From Marinifilaceae bacterium (GTDB lineage: Bacteria > Bacteroidota > Bacteroidia > Bacteroidales > Marinifilaceae), in contig JAFGYE010000048.1 of the NCBI GenBank assembly GCA_016936255.1, positions 37,750-101,749 on the forward strand: a DNA stretch of 64,000 nt. Direction: 5' to 3'. This document shows, piece by piece, positions 25,559 to 34,501 of this stretch. The translations under genes were made by a program, and so were the position numbers. The notes below the pieces were generated by a model. That model was not told the origin of the DNA. It searched no databases and was given only the letters and a program-made list of their open reading frames with translations. Position 1 is the stretch's first letter, and each line of letters opens with the position of its first letter.

Positions 25559-27970
25559 CTAGAATTTTGCAGTGAGCTTCAAGTTGATTTTTCTCGATGT
25601 AAGGTAATTTGGAATTGCATATTGATTTCCCGATACATCATTAATCCATAAATAGGATATGGTATTATTTATATCCAAAACATTGAAAACTTCCAGACTT
25701 ATCCACATCGACTTAAAATGTTTTAATAAACCATTTTTGTATTTGGTATTTTCATCAAGCAATATTTTAGAAAAACCCAAATCAATCCTTCTGTAATTAG
25801 GCATTCTAAAGCTCTCGCTGTTTTTCCCTTTTTTAGGAGCCCAAACAGGTAATTTTCCTCCGTAGAACAGACTTAAATGCATTTTATAGGATGGGTTGTT
25901 TGGTAAATAATCTTGAAAAAACATCGAAAAATTTACCCGTTCGTCTGTTGGTCTGGGCAAATAACCAAGTTCGTTGCCTATGATATTTTCTCCTGTTTTC
26001 ATTATCGATAAACTGGCCCATGATTCAGTTCCAGGAACAAATTCGCCATTAATTCTTAAATCCAGACCAGTGGCATATCCTTTCGATTTTTTATCTCCGT
26101 AATATCGGATCCTAACATTTTCAATGTCATATGGAGTTAATGATTTAAGATCTTTATAGTACAATTCGCTTGAAAATTTGAATGGGCGGTTCCATGCTTT
26201 AAAGTAATATTCCTGCCCCAAAACATAGTGAATCGATTTTTGCAGATTTACATTGGCGCTAATTTGTCCGTTACTATTCAGCATTTCACGATATGATGGC
26301 GTTTGCTGGTAGTAACCAGAGGAAATACGAAATTTAACCTTTCTTTCCCAATTTGGAATGTAGTTGACAGATGCCCGGGGAGAGCAGAAGCTTTCAGTAT
26401 TGTAATCCCAAAAATGATATCTCAGCCCTCCGGTTATCTGAAACTCGCCTTTGCTATTTTGAAATACATAGCTGCCTTGGACGAAGGAAGTGATGTGATT
26501 GCTACTAATTTTATTAACTGCATTTTTTGTGTATGCCAGTGATACTTTAGAAGTTGAAATGGGAATTGAATAACCTGCTGAATCCTGATATTGCCATTCG
26601 TTTATTTGATCATCTACTTCTTCGTGTTTCCCTCCAATTCCCCATTGAACAAATAAATTATTTCTGTTGTGATCTCCCTTTATATCAATTGTGCTGACTT
26701 TTTTACTTAGTTTATTTCTTGCGTGATCGATAAAAGTTCCGACCCCCAAATTCTCTATGCTTTCCGATGAATTTCCTCCTTGCGATACAAATAAATCACT
26801 AAGATAATATTGTCCCATAATATCGAAAGTTTCTTTTTCTGTAGTTTCGTATCTGCTTGCTATAACACGGTACAAAGACTTGCTGTTGGGATGGAATTTT
26901 AATGTGAGTGCCTGAATATTAGTTTCGTACTTGTCTTTTTCTTTGCCATCAAAATAGATTTTAAGCTGTAATGCGTCACTGATTGTTCCAAAAGAAGTAT
27001 TTCTGGTTTCCGGCCTGAAATTGTAATTATTTCTACTTACACTTCCCCACAAATGCATACTGAACGATGAGGAAAAACGATAATTTAGCATTGCCTGAAC
27101 ATCCGTGTAATTTGGTTTGTATTCCCCTTTTGTGTCCAGAGAATTTAGTAGATATTCATTTGTTTTGTATCGAATACCAGCCAAATAGGTTAGTTTGTTG
27201 TTTTTGCTGGTATTGGCAAAGTGGACAGAACTTCCCAGCAAACTTGCTTCAGCAGAAGCTTCAAATTTGTTTGGTGTTTTGTATTTCACATCCAAAACAG
27301 AAGAAAGCTTATCTCCGTATTTGGCATCAAATCCACCGGAAGAAAACTGAATCGATGAAACTAAATCGGGATTAATGACACTCAATCCTTCCTGTTGACC
27401 AGATCGAACTAAATTAGGACGGTAAATTTCTACATCGTTGATGTATACGAGGTTTTCATCGAAATTGCCTCCTCGTACTGAGTATTGTGAGCTTAATTCA
27501 TTATTAGAGCTTACTCCCGGCAGGGTTTTAATTATTTGTTCGACCGCACCGTTTCCTGTTACCGGAAGTTGTTCCAGTTGTTTGGTGCTAATGCTAATGT
27601 TTTTATCTGATATTGCTTTTTTTGAATCTACAGTAACTTCTTTTAATTGTTCCTGTTTTACCATTAATATAGGATTGAAAAATTTTGTTTCCCCTGGCTT
27701 TAGAAGGAAATCAACTTCAATATTTTGATAACTAATGTGCGATATTTTTAAGGCGAATGTATTATTCGAGGGTACTTTTATAATGTAATTTCCATTTGTA
27801 TCACTAATTGTATATAGAGAGAATGGTTCAATTTGAATATGAACACCTGAAACTTCGTTTTGATTGTTGTCAGTAATTATTCCTTTGAGAACAGCGCTCT
27901 GCTGCGCTTCTAATTGTATGGGAAGCAATAAGCTAAGTAAAAGAATTAATCGATATATTGATTGAACCAT
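25559..27970 (-). CDS. TonB-dependent outer-membrane receptor
   Basis: I start at ATG 27970-27968 (803 residues). An extension to 28003 would use TTG and precede the signal peptide (MVQSIYRLILLLSLLLPIQLEAQ) with unlikely residues. After it come a CarboxypepD_reg domain (about 25-105, LKGIITDNNQNEVSGVHI), a plug domain (about 115-215, with LPGVSSNNELSSQYSVRGGNFDENLVYINDVEIYRP) and a beta barrel to the C-terminal phenylalanine (LTAKF). Unlike SusC, no SusD partner is adjacent, so the substrate may be a siderophore, peptide or other compound; it cannot be called. It is the first of three same-strand genes with the BatA/vWA protein and the hybrid kinase. Confidence 0.92.
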   Translation of the reverse strand: MVQSIYRLILLLSLLLPIQLEAQQSAVLKGIITDNNQNEVSGVHIQIEPFSLYTISDTNGNYIIKVPSNNTFALKISHISYQNIEVDFLLKPGETKFFNPILMVKQEQLKEVTVDSKKAISDKNISISTKQLEQLPVTGNGAVEQIIKTLPGVSSNNELSSQYSVRGGNFDENLVYINDVEIYRPNLVRSGQQEGLSVINPDLVSSIQFSSGGFDAKYGDKLSSVLDVKYKTPNKFEASAEASLLGSSVHFANTSKNNKLTYLAGIRYKTNEYLLNSLDTKGEYKPNYTDVQAMLNYRFSSSFSMHLWGSVSRNNYNFRPETRNTSFGTISDALQLKIYFDGKEKDKYETNIQALTLKFHPNSKSLYRVIASRYETTEKETFDIMGQYYLSDLFVSQGGNSSESIENLGVGTFIDHARNKLSKKVSTIDIKGDHNRNNLFVQWGIGGKHEEVDDQINEWQYQDSAGYSIPISTSKVSLAYTKNAVNKISSNHITSFVQGSYVFQNSKGEFQITGGLRYHFWDYNTESFCSPRASVNYIPNWERKVKFRISSGYYQQTPSYREMLNSNGQISANVNLQKSIHYVLGQEYYFKAWNRPFKFSSELYYKDLKSLTPYDIENVRIRYYGDKKSKGYATGLDLRINGEFVPGTESWASLSIMKTGENIIGNELGYLPRPTDERVNFSMFFQDYLPNNPSYKMHLSLFYGGKLPVWAPKKGKNSESFRMPNYRRIDLGFSKILLDENTKYKNGLLKHFKSMWISLEVFNVLDINNTISYLWINDVSGNQYAIPNYLTSRKINLKLTAKF

Positions 27971-28157
27971 AATGATATACAGCCTGTTAAGTTCTGGTTT
28001 CAAAAAAAAGAATTTGGAATTACTAAAATCCCAAGATACAAAGCAATTCTAAATAAAGGAATAGTTTCCATAAAATATAAAAAAATCAATATTCTACATT
28101 TTTTTTTAGATTAGGAACTTATCTTTAAGGATTCCATAACCGAAAATTGATTGATAT

Positions 28158-29390
28158 ATGAAAAAAGTTTATTTGACAGGCCTGTTCATTCCCCTAATTG
28201 TAGTTTTGTTATCCTGCGAAAGTCTGGATCAAAAAGCAACTAAAATACACAATCATGCTTTTACTATTGATACTCATGTGGATACGCCGTATCATCTTTT
28301 AGATAAGGATTTTGATATTAGTATTTCTCATCCATTTGTTAATGGAGGAAGTCTTGTCGATTTTCCCAGAATGAAAGCAGGTGGATTAGATGGTATCTTT
28401 TTTGCCGCGTTTACTTCGCAAAAAGAAAGAACTGATGAAAATATAATTACTGCGCGCTGCAAAGCTGATGAATTAATAGATTCAATTTATGCTGCATGTC
28501 AGAAAAATTCTAATTTGGCCGATGTTGCGATATCAGTAGAAGATGGATATCGTTTGGAAAAAGAAGGAAAAAGAGCCATCTATATTGGGCTTGAGAACGG
28601 TTTCCCTATTGGTAAGGATATTGCGGAGGTAGAAAGATATTTTACCAAAGGAGTTCGCTACATTACTTTGTGTCATACATCCAATAACGATATTTGCGAT
28701 TCTTCTACCGACAAAAATGGAGCTGAATTTAACGGATTGAGTGCTTTTGGAGAGCAAGTGGTTCCCAAAATGAATGATTTGGGGATAATAATTGATGTAT
28801 CGCACATTTCGGATAGTTCGTTTTTTGATGTAATTAAATTATCAAAAACTCCTGTTATCGCTTCGCATTCCTGCGCAAGAGCAGTGTGCGATAATCCAAG
28901 AAACTTATCGGATAAGATGCTTAAGGCACTGGCTAAAAATGGTGGGGTGATACAAATGTGTATTTTGGATGATTACGTTAAGGCTCCTGATACTGCCACT
29001 GTAGGTTATCAAAAAGAGTTGGAATTACGAACCCGTTATAGAAATGCAGGCAAGATGTCTAAAGAGGAAGAAGATAAATTATGGGACGAATGGCGTCAGA
29101 TGCAAATTGATTACCCAAAGGATAAACCTACTGTGGCTGACGCAGTTGATCATATCGATCATATTGTGAATTTAATTGGAATTGATCATGTAGGAATTGG
29201 TACTGATTTTGATGGTGGAGGAGGCCTAAAAGATTGTGCCGATGTGAGTCAAATGATGAATATTACGAAAGAACTGCTGAAGAGAAACTATTCCGAAGAA
29301 GAAATTGGAAAAATTTGGGGTGGAAATTTTATGCGTGTTTTTAAGGAAGTAGAGGAATATGCCAAGAATAAAAAAATGGCATTGAATTAG
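28158..29390 (+). CDS. Membrane dipeptidase (M19 family) lipoprotein
   Basis: The 410-residue product has a lipoprotein signal (LLSC at about residues 17-20). M19 dipeptidases use two zinc ions to cleave dipeptides, including some with a D-residue at the C-terminal side. The metal-site motifs are in order: DTHVDTP near residue 39, GLENGFPIG with the bridging glutamate near 155, DVSHISDSSF near 215, IASHSCARAV near 236, and GIGTDFDGGGG near 352. All expected ligands are present, so it should be active. It is likely attached to the outer or inner membrane facing the periplasm or outside. It is divergent from the TonB-dependent receptor; the next gene follows by 78 bases with its own candidate promoter. 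Confidence 0.93.
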   Translation: MKKVYLTGLFIPLIVVLLSCESLDQKATKIHNHAFTIDTHVDTPYHLLDKDFDISISHPFVNGGSLVDFPRMKAGGLDGIFFAAFTSQKERTDENIITARCKADELIDSIYAACQKNSNLADVAISVEDGYRLEKEGKRAIYIGLENGFPIGKDIAEVERYFTKGVRYITLCHTSNNDICDSSTDKNGAEFNGLSAFGEQVVPKMNDLGIIIDVSHISDSSFFDVIKLSKTPVIASHSCARAVCDNPRNLSDKMLKALAKNGGVIQMCILDDYVKAPDTATVGYQKELELRTRYRNAGKMSKEEEDKLWDEWRQMQIDYPKDKPTVADAVDHIDHIVNLIGIDHVGIGTDFDGGGGLKDCADVSQMMNITKELLKRNYSEEEIGKIWGGNFMRVFKEVEEYAKNKKMALN

Positions 29391-29433
29391 TCCCTAGCTG
29401 TTCTGCAACTTATATACTTTGTTTGCAAATTTA

Positions 29434-29441
29434 TACCTTTG
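29434..29441 (+). promoter_or_regulatory. Candidate -7 promoter element (TACCTTTG) for the phosphatase-like gene
   Basis: TACCTTTG followed by C matches the TAnnTTTG(C) form common in this phylum. The GTG start at 29469 is 27 bases downstream. TTTG copies at 29418-29421 and 29422-29425 are too close to serve as the -33 element, so support is from the -7 box alone. Confidence 0.45.
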
Positions 29442-29468
29442 CCATAGATAAATTAAAAAGATCATATT

Positions 29469-29894
29469 GTGAAGAAAGTATTGGTGTTAAGCGATAAAAA
29501 TGAAGCTCGTTCGCAAATGGCTGAAAAGTGGTTGAACTATTATGGCAAAAGACATATCGAGGTATGCAGCGCTGGCCTAAAAAAAGGATCTATTCACTTA
29601 CTGGCTCAGAAAGCAATGGCCGAAGCTATAATGGATATCCCGGAATATAAATCGAAAGTAGTTGCGGAACTCGATCAGAATTCTTTTGATTTTGTATTGT
29701 GTTTCGATAAAGAAGTTGAAAATAATGTTCCTGCTCTCGATGGAAATCCTAAAATTTTATTGTTCGAATTGCCTGATCCTGCAGATGTGGAAGGAGAGGA
29801 GAGCGTTAGATTACAAGCCTACAATGCTGTTTGCAATGCTGTTGATGATATCTGCTTTAGTTTTGTTCAGGATAATTTTCAGATTGTAGAATAG
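29469..29894 (+). CDS. LMW-phosphatase/arsenate-reductase-like protein lacking the catalytic cysteine
   Basis: This 141-residue protein has the low-molecular-weight tyrosine phosphatase fold as used by ArsC-type arsenate reductases: an N-terminal P-loop region, SAGLKKGSIHLLAQKAMAE, DFVLCFDKEVENNVP and the late DPADVEGEE aspartate loop. The P-loop normally reads C-x5-R-S; here it is S8-D-K-N-E-A-R14-S15-Q16-M, so the nucleophile cysteine is serine and the second cysteine is alanine, while R14 is kept. The remaining cysteines (C34, C79 and two later) do not match the reductase thiols in an obvious way. It is probably not a classical phosphatase or reductase but could bind a phosphoryl or oxyanion ligand. 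The start codon is GTG. Confidence 0.8.
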   Translation: MKKVLVLSDKNEARSQMAEKWLNYYGKRHIEVCSAGLKKGSIHLLAQKAMAEAIMDIPEYKSKVVAELDQNSFDFVLCFDKEVENNVPALDGNPKILLFELPDPADVEGEESVRLQAYNAVCNAVDDICFSFVQDNFQIVE

Positions 29895-29969
29895 AATTAA
29901 ACCTTTTATTGATAAGTGATAAGTGTGTGGTTTTTTTTAAGAAAAAGCTTAACACGGATTTAAATATGC

Positions 29970-30000
29970 AACGGGATTCAGAAATGAATTCCGTTTTTTT
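29970..30000 (+). terminator. Intrinsic terminator after the phosphatase-like gene
   Basis: An 11-bp stem with one G-T pair (AACGGGATTCA with TGAATTCCGTT) closes a GAAA loop and runs into seven T. Confidence 0.88.
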
Positions 30001-30360
30001 GTTTTCAGGCTTCCCTGTTTTGGGATGTTTAGTTTCATCACAACTTTATTTTTTGTTTTGTTGATTGTGTTTTTATAAACATAACCAGTACATTGCTATT
30101 ATGTAAACCATTGATTTATTACTGTATGAATAGCAGTGGCATTCAATCATTAATCTTGACAAGAGACAGTAAATTTCGTAAATTTAGATTAGATCTAATA
30201 AGAAGAACACACGCTTGTTAATACTAAACGTGATATGAAAATTCATTTTTATAATATGGTAAGAACCTGTTTCTTCAATTCAGATCACTCTTCTCATACA
30301 CCTGCCCTTTACGAAGCGTTTCAAACTAGTTTAAATTCTATTCATTAAAAGGAGACGAAA
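30001..30360. other. Long leader region before the eRF1-like small gene
   Basis: This 360-base stretch has no recognised gene. It contains a sigma70-like TTGACA at 30156-30161 with TAAATT 17 bases later (30179-30184), a perfect 12-bp palindrome ATTAGATCTAAT at 30188-30199, and a 37-codon reading frame (30235-30348) ending 12 bases before the next start. An AAGGAG ribosome site precedes the gene at 30361, which is stronger than most in this window. Confidence 0.4.
30235..30348 (+). CDS. Candidate small ORF upstream of the eRF1-like gene (37 residues)
   Basis: An ATG at 30235 opens 37 codons (starting MKIHFYNMVR, ending NSIH) and stops 12 bases before the next gene. Nothing about it is recognisable and codon use alone cannot decide. 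The position suggests either a leader peptide that couples translation to the next gene or chance. No good ribosome site is seen before it. Confidence 0.22.
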   Translation: MKIHFYNMVRTCFFNSDHSSHTPALYEAFQTSLNSIH

Positions 30361-30801
30361 ATGAAAAAAAACATTGGAGTTTGGTTAGATACCGAAAAAG
30401 CCTACATTATTACTATTGAGGATAATGGAGCCAGAGTTGATAAAATTGAATCAGAAATTGAATCACGATTGCGTTTTAAGGGAGAAACAAAAGCTTATTC
30501 CCGTATGGGCAATCAGTTTATTAATCCAGCAACCAAAATAACACACAAAAGACGTCATCAATTGAAACATTATTTTGAGAACATTACGGATCATTTATCC
30601 GACGCACAAGAAATTTACCTGTTTGGTCCTGCCGAAACAAAGGTGCATCTCGCTAAGCACATAAGTAAAGAGCCCATTCTTAAAGACCGCATTCGTAAAA
30701 TTGAGTCGGAAGATCATTTGACTGAAAAACAGATGATTGCCTGCGTTAAAAAAGTGTTCGACCAGAAACCCATTAAGGTAAATGTTCGTATTCGACATTA
30801 G
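30361..30801 (+). CDS. Small eRF1-like / host-attachment-type conserved protein (tentative)
   Basis: The 146-residue protein begins IGVWLDTEKAYIITIEDNG, a strand-turn-strand with W and D of the kind seen in small bacterial proteins related to release-factor (eRF1 domain 2/3) folds and annotated as host attachment or translational machinery proteins. The later IYLFGPAETKVHLAKHISK and DRIRKIESEDHLTEKQMIACVKKVF match the same family pattern as I remember it. It is soluble, basic, and has no catalytic motif that I can name. Family assignment is by memory of sequence pattern, so it is tentative. A strong AAGGAG ribosome site and a long leader precede it; an imperfect hairpin follows. Confidence 0.6.
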   Translation: MKKNIGVWLDTEKAYIITIEDNGARVDKIESEIESRLRFKGETKAYSRMGNQFINPATKITHKRRHQLKHYFENITDHLSDAQEIYLFGPAETKVHLAKHISKEPILKDRIRKIESEDHLTEKQMIACVKKVFDQKPIKVNVRIRH

Positions 30802-30830
30802 TTGTTCATTTACAAAGAATTCTTAAACAG

Positions 30831-30905
30831 TTCCCTAACTGAATGTTTAAAATGTGCTTATTGTGCAGTATTCCAGTTAAGGGAATTTGTATTTTTTTGA
30901 GGATT
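30831..30905 (+). terminator. Possible imperfect terminator after the eRF1-like gene
   Basis: TTCCCTAACTGAAT and ATTCCAGTTAAGGGAA can pair over 14 bases with two bulges across a loop of roughly 26 bases, followed by TTTGTATTTTTTTG. The bulges and large loop make it weaker than the other terminators here. Confidence 0.4.
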
Positions 30906-31022
30906 ATGCAGAATACATTATCTTGTATCGAATTACAGTTGCCAATTTAATATCGCCTGAATCTTTATATGTAAACGAGTAGTTTAAAGATTTTGATCTT
31001 AATTTGGTATAATAAGAGATCT

Positions 31023-31433
31023 ATGATTCAACAATTGGAAATTACATTACCGGCTTATGGCAGGGGTTATCATCTTATCGATTCTGAGATTGCAGAGCAT
31101 TTTAGCAATTTGCCAAAAATTGGAATACTTCATTTATTTTTAAAACACACATCAGCAGCCTTAAGCATAAATGAAAATGCCGATCCTTCGGTTCGCGATG
31201 ATTTTGAATCAATCATGAACCGAATTGTACCTGAAAATCAGTCTTTCTATACTCATGTTTTGGAAGGCTCAGACGATATGCCTGCTCATGTGAAAACCTC
31301 ATTGATTGGTCCGGAACTTACAATTCCAATTACGAATCATCAGTTAAATATGGGAACCTGGCAAGGGATTTATCTTTGTGAATTTAGAAATAGAGGTGGC
31401 AGAAGAAAGCTGGTAATTACCATATATTCGTAA
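31023..31433 (+). CDS. YjbQ/UPF0047 family protein
   Basis: The start is taken as ATG 31023 (136 residues); the open frame reaches 30993 only by using TTG. The sequence is a typical UPF0047 protein: GYHLIDSEIAEHFSN, LHLFLKHTSAALSINENADPSVRDDFE near residues 36-62, MPAHVKTSLIGPELTIPITNHQLNMGTWQGIYLCEFRNRGGRRKLVITI at the end. The conserved histidines in KHTSAAL, MPAHVK and the GTWQGIYLCE strand suggest a metal or phosphate site; thiamin-phosphate-synthase-like activity was reported for relatives, but the role is unsettled. It is convergent with the Xaa-Pro aminopeptidase gene. Confidence 0.93.
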   Translation: MIQQLEITLPAYGRGYHLIDSEIAEHFSNLPKIGILHLFLKHTSAALSINENADPSVRDDFESIMNRIVPENQSFYTHVLEGSDDMPAHVKTSLIGPELTIPITNHQLNMGTWQGIYLCEFRNRGGRRKLVITIYS

Positions 31434-31435
31434 AT

Positions 31436-31465
31436 GAAAAACGCCTCATTATTGAGGCGCTTCTT
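31436..31465. terminator. Bidirectional terminator between yjbQ-like gene and Xaa-Pro aminopeptidase
   Basis: A GC-rich stem (CGCCTCA with TGAGGCG, TTAT loop, near 31442-31459) has an A run on its left, which is a T run for the minus-strand aminopeptidase, and a T-rich tail on its right. Confidence 0.8.
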
Positions 31466-31468
31466 GTT

Positions 31469-33241
31469 TTATATCGCTTTGGTTTTTTCTTTTAACCAGT
31501 TCTGATGACTCTCATCCAGTTCGGGAGACAATTCATCGTAAACTTTCTGATGATAATTATTCAACCATTTTCTTTCTTCCGGAGTAAGAAGTTCACAGAT
31601 AATTCCTTTAGTTTCGAAATGGCATAAAGTGATTGTTTCAAAGTTCAGGAATTCGCCAAATTGAGTTGTTTCTTCCGGGCAGCATAGAATAAGATTCTCA
31701 TGTCTGATACCGTAGAATCCTTCACGATAAAATCCGGGTTCATCAGAAGTTATCATTCCCGCTAACAAGGCCTGATCTTTAATCTCCTGTCGGATACTTT
31801 GTGGCCCTTCGTGAACATTCATAAAACATCCAACACCGTGCCCGGTTCCATGTCCGTAATTTTTACCTTGGTTCCATAAAGCCTGACGAGCTAAAATATC
31901 CAAATTGCAGCCACGTGTTCCTTTCGGAAATTTAGCCATTGCCAATTGAATCATTCCTTTTAAAACCAAAGTGAAATCAGTTTTTTCCTCTTCGTTTAAT
32001 TCACCCATCGGAATGGTTCTGGTTATGTCAGTAGTACCATCCAAATATTGTGCGCCCGAATCAATAAGAAGCAGCCCTTCTGCTTTAATTTCAACATCCG
32101 ATTCGGGTGTTGTGGAATAATGAGGATGAGCTCCGTGATCTTTGTACCCCGCAATAGTTCCAAAGCTTTCGCCTTTAAAATCTTGTTGAAGAGATCTGAA
32201 TTCTTTCAGTTTATTCATTACCGTTAATTCAGTAATCTTAGTTTTGCCTATATTTTCTTCAAGCCAATAGTAGAATTGAGTGAGAGCTGTACCATCCTTC
32301 TTCATGGCATTTTTCATTCCTTCTATTTCCACGTCATTTTTTATACTTTTCAGCAGTTGAGAGGGGTTTTCTCTTTCAACGATATTGGCACTTATTGAGT
32401 AGAATGCATTTAAATTGGTTCGATTTACATCAAGTAGAACACTTGCAGAGCCCGGGATTTTATCCAAGTCGCTAAATATCTGACCGTAATCTGCAATGTA
32501 AATTTCATCTTCGGCTAATTTTTGAATCAAATCATTGGAAATTTGATCTTCGCTTAGGTAAAGAGTTGCCGATTCGATTCCTATTATGGCATAGGCTAAG
32601 GCAAGGGGATTGTAATCTATATCATTTCCTCTGATATTGAAGATCCAGGCCACATCATCTAAGCTAGCCACAAAATGAAAATTGCACTCGCATTCTTCCA
32701 TTTGTTTGCGGATTTTTAGCAACTTACTGTATCTGGTTTGGCCTGAATAGCAAACTTCATGATCGAAAATTGGTTTGTTTGGCAATTCTGGACGATTTTC
32801 CCAGATTTCATTAACCAGATCGAATTCTTCAATGATATTGATACCCAAATCACCCAATTTGTTTTTTAATTCTCTGGTTTGTGCTACAGAAAAACAAGTT
32901 CCGTCAAATCCAACATTTGGATTAATAGGTAGTTCACCGGATAACCATTCGTTTTGAGTAGGAGTTCCTGCAGTTCCCATTTTGAAAAGCTCAATTCCAC
33001 TTCCTTCTAATTGGGTTTCTGCTTGTAAAAAATATCTGGAGTCTGTCCAAAGTCCTGCTTTCTCCTGGGTTATCACAAGTGTTCCTGCCGAGCCGGTAAA
33101 TCCAGATAACCATTGACGAGTTGTCCATCTGTCTGGAACATATTCACTCATATGAGGATCAGTACTGGTAATAATATAGGCATGAATATTTTTTTCATGC
33201 AATAAAGAACGCAGGGCGTTTACTCTCTCGGCGACAGTCAT
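31469..33241 (-). CDS. Xaa-Pro aminopeptidase (M24B family)
   Basis: This 590-residue enzyme removes the N-terminal residue before proline using two divalent metals. It has the three-domain layout of the eukaryote-like aminopeptidase P1: two creatinase-like domains (about 1-310; with TSTDPHMSEYVPDRW and WLSGFTGSAGT) and a catalytic pita-bread domain. The metal ligands are seen in DSGAQYLDGTTDITRT (two Asp), GHGTGHGVGCFMNVHEGP (His), TSDEPGFY (Glu) and GIRHENLI (Glu). No signal peptide is present, so it is cytosolic. Length is normal for the 600-residue class. It is a single gene with terminators on both sides. Confidence 0.95.
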   Translation of the reverse strand: MTVAERVNALRSLLHEKNIHAYIITSTDPHMSEYVPDRWTTRQWLSGFTGSAGTLVITQEKAGLWTDSRYFLQAETQLEGSGIELFKMGTAGTPTQNEWLSGELPINPNVGFDGTCFSVAQTRELKNKLGDLGINIIEEFDLVNEIWENRPELPNKPIFDHEVCYSGQTRYSKLLKIRKQMEECECNFHFVASLDDVAWIFNIRGNDIDYNPLALAYAIIGIESATLYLSEDQISNDLIQKLAEDEIYIADYGQIFSDLDKIPGSASVLLDVNRTNLNAFYSISANIVERENPSQLLKSIKNDVEIEGMKNAMKKDGTALTQFYYWLEENIGKTKITELTVMNKLKEFRSLQQDFKGESFGTIAGYKDHGAHPHYSTTPESDVEIKAEGLLLIDSGAQYLDGTTDITRTIPMGELNEEEKTDFTLVLKGMIQLAMAKFPKGTRGCNLDILARQALWNQGKNYGHGTGHGVGCFMNVHEGPQSIRQEIKDQALLAGMITSDEPGFYREGFYGIRHENLILCCPEETTQFGEFLNFETITLCHFETKGIICELLTPEERKWLNNYHQKVYDELSPELDESHQNWLKEKTKAI

Positions 33242-33337
33242 TTTTAGGTTTCTAATTGTTTACAGGCTAAAATTACAATATTATGAATTATATTGGGCGA
33301 AAACCGGACAAATTTTTTACTGTTTAGGTACTTTTAA

Positions 33338-33373
33338 TAAAAAAAAATCCCTCTTTGCCACGCAAAGAGGGAT
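33338..33373 (-). terminator. Intrinsic terminator for the DUF4097 operon (minus strand)
   Basis: A perfect 12-bp GC-containing stem (33347-33358 with 33362-33373) closes a 3-base loop; on the minus strand it runs into nine T. It lies 22 bases past the DUF4097 gene stop. Confidence 0.92.
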
Positions 33374-33394
33374 GATGTATGATTTGTCGACCAG

Positions 33395-34456
33395 TTATTT
33401 AAGACTCACATTGCCGTACTGGCTGTTAATGATAACTTTTCCTTTTGGTGATGCAGATTTTCCAACAACAACTTTTAGAGAAGTTTCAGAGTTATTAACA
33501 ATCTTTTGAATCACCTGAGCATCTTCAGGATAGCTTATGTCGCAATATTTTGTTTCTGCTTCCAGTGAATAGTTTGCTCCTTCTTCAATTGCAATTCTGC
33601 TGGCTACATATTGATTGTCCACTTTAATGGATTCAAATTCTTTGGAAACATTTTCAATCTTACAATTTCCGTAACGAAGATTCAATTCCAGATTCTTATT
33701 TACATTTTCAATTTTGAAATCAGAATATTGTCCCAGCGTAACTATAAAAGTATTGGTGTTCACAATATCAAAAGCATCGTATTTACTATCAGCAAGAACA
33801 GTTTCATTATTATCAAGATGTAACTTTGAGTAACGGCTAACCACAACCAAAGCTTTACTGGTACCAATATTCATTTTCGAATACTTAAGAGTTAATTTGG
33901 TTCGGTTGCACTCATTTATTGTTGCTTTTGCATAACTTAAATTAATAGTGCTGACAGGTTTATCTTCCGGATAAAGAAAACTTTCACCTTGAAGATTTCC
34001 GTAGCTTAAATTAATATTGGTTTTTGCACGCAAGGTATTGATGTAAATGTTACCAAACTTATTTGAAATATCCAGCTTGATATATGCAGGCATAAATATT
34101 TCGTAATCGATACTGAATTTATTACCTGTTTTGAATTGATGCGACATTTCGGTCACAGCGGTAATTTCATTCCCTGTTTTATTGAGTTTTATATCGATAC
34201 TCTTAAAGAGTAATTTGGCTTTCTCTTCACTTGAGGTTTCTAATGTGATGATCACATTAATGGATACGGAATCGCGATCCCAATTTTTAATGTTAACATC
34301 GCCGTATTTGTTGTTGATGCTAAATTCTGTGCCTTCTGCAGCAGAGAAAACTTCTTTAATCTGTTTCTCGAAGTCATCTAATGCAAATACATTTGTTGTA
34401 AAAGCGAGAAGAACAACAAATAAGAGAGCGGAAAATTTGAATTTTAATGTCTTCAT
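33395..34456 (-). CDS. Exported DUF4097-type beta-helix protein
   Basis: The 353-residue protein has a signal peptide (MKTLKFKFSALLFVVLLAFTTNVFA) and then a run of short beta strands in the style NKYGDVNIKNWDRDSVSI, ISNKFGNIYINTL, LSYGNLQGES and LRYGNCKIENV, repeated about ten times with YG or FG turns. This is the putative auto-transporter adhesin head fold (DUF4097). It likely forms a small beta-helix in the periplasm or on the surface. Function is not established. The gene is last in a set with an ECF sigma factor and an anti-sigma-like membrane protein, an arrangement found repeatedly in Bacteroidota, suggesting envelope-stress control. Confidence 0.85.
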   Translation of the reverse strand: MKTLKFKFSALLFVVLLAFTTNVFALDDFEKQIKEVFSAAEGTEFSINNKYGDVNIKNWDRDSVSINVIITLETSSEEKAKLLFKSIDIKLNKTGNEITAVTEMSHQFKTGNKFSIDYEIFMPAYIKLDISNKFGNIYINTLRAKTNINLSYGNLQGESFLYPEDKPVSTINLSYAKATINECNRTKLTLKYSKMNIGTSKALVVVSRYSKLHLDNNETVLADSKYDAFDIVNTNTFIVTLGQYSDFKIENVNKNLELNLRYGNCKIENVSKEFESIKVDNQYVASRIAIEEGANYSLEAETKYCDISYPEDAQVIQKIVNNSETSLKVVVGKSASPKGKVIINSQYGNVSLK

Positions 34457-34501
34457 GGTCTTTTTATTTAGGATGTGTTTTTTTTTGTGATATTGTTTTA
34501 A

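Noticed and set aside
27971..28003. TTG start for the TonB-dependent receptor
   Set aside because: The ATG at 27970 begins a normal signal peptide, and the extra residues would precede it.
30993..31022. TTG start for the YjbQ-like gene
   Set aside because: ATG at 31023 matches the family's N-terminus.
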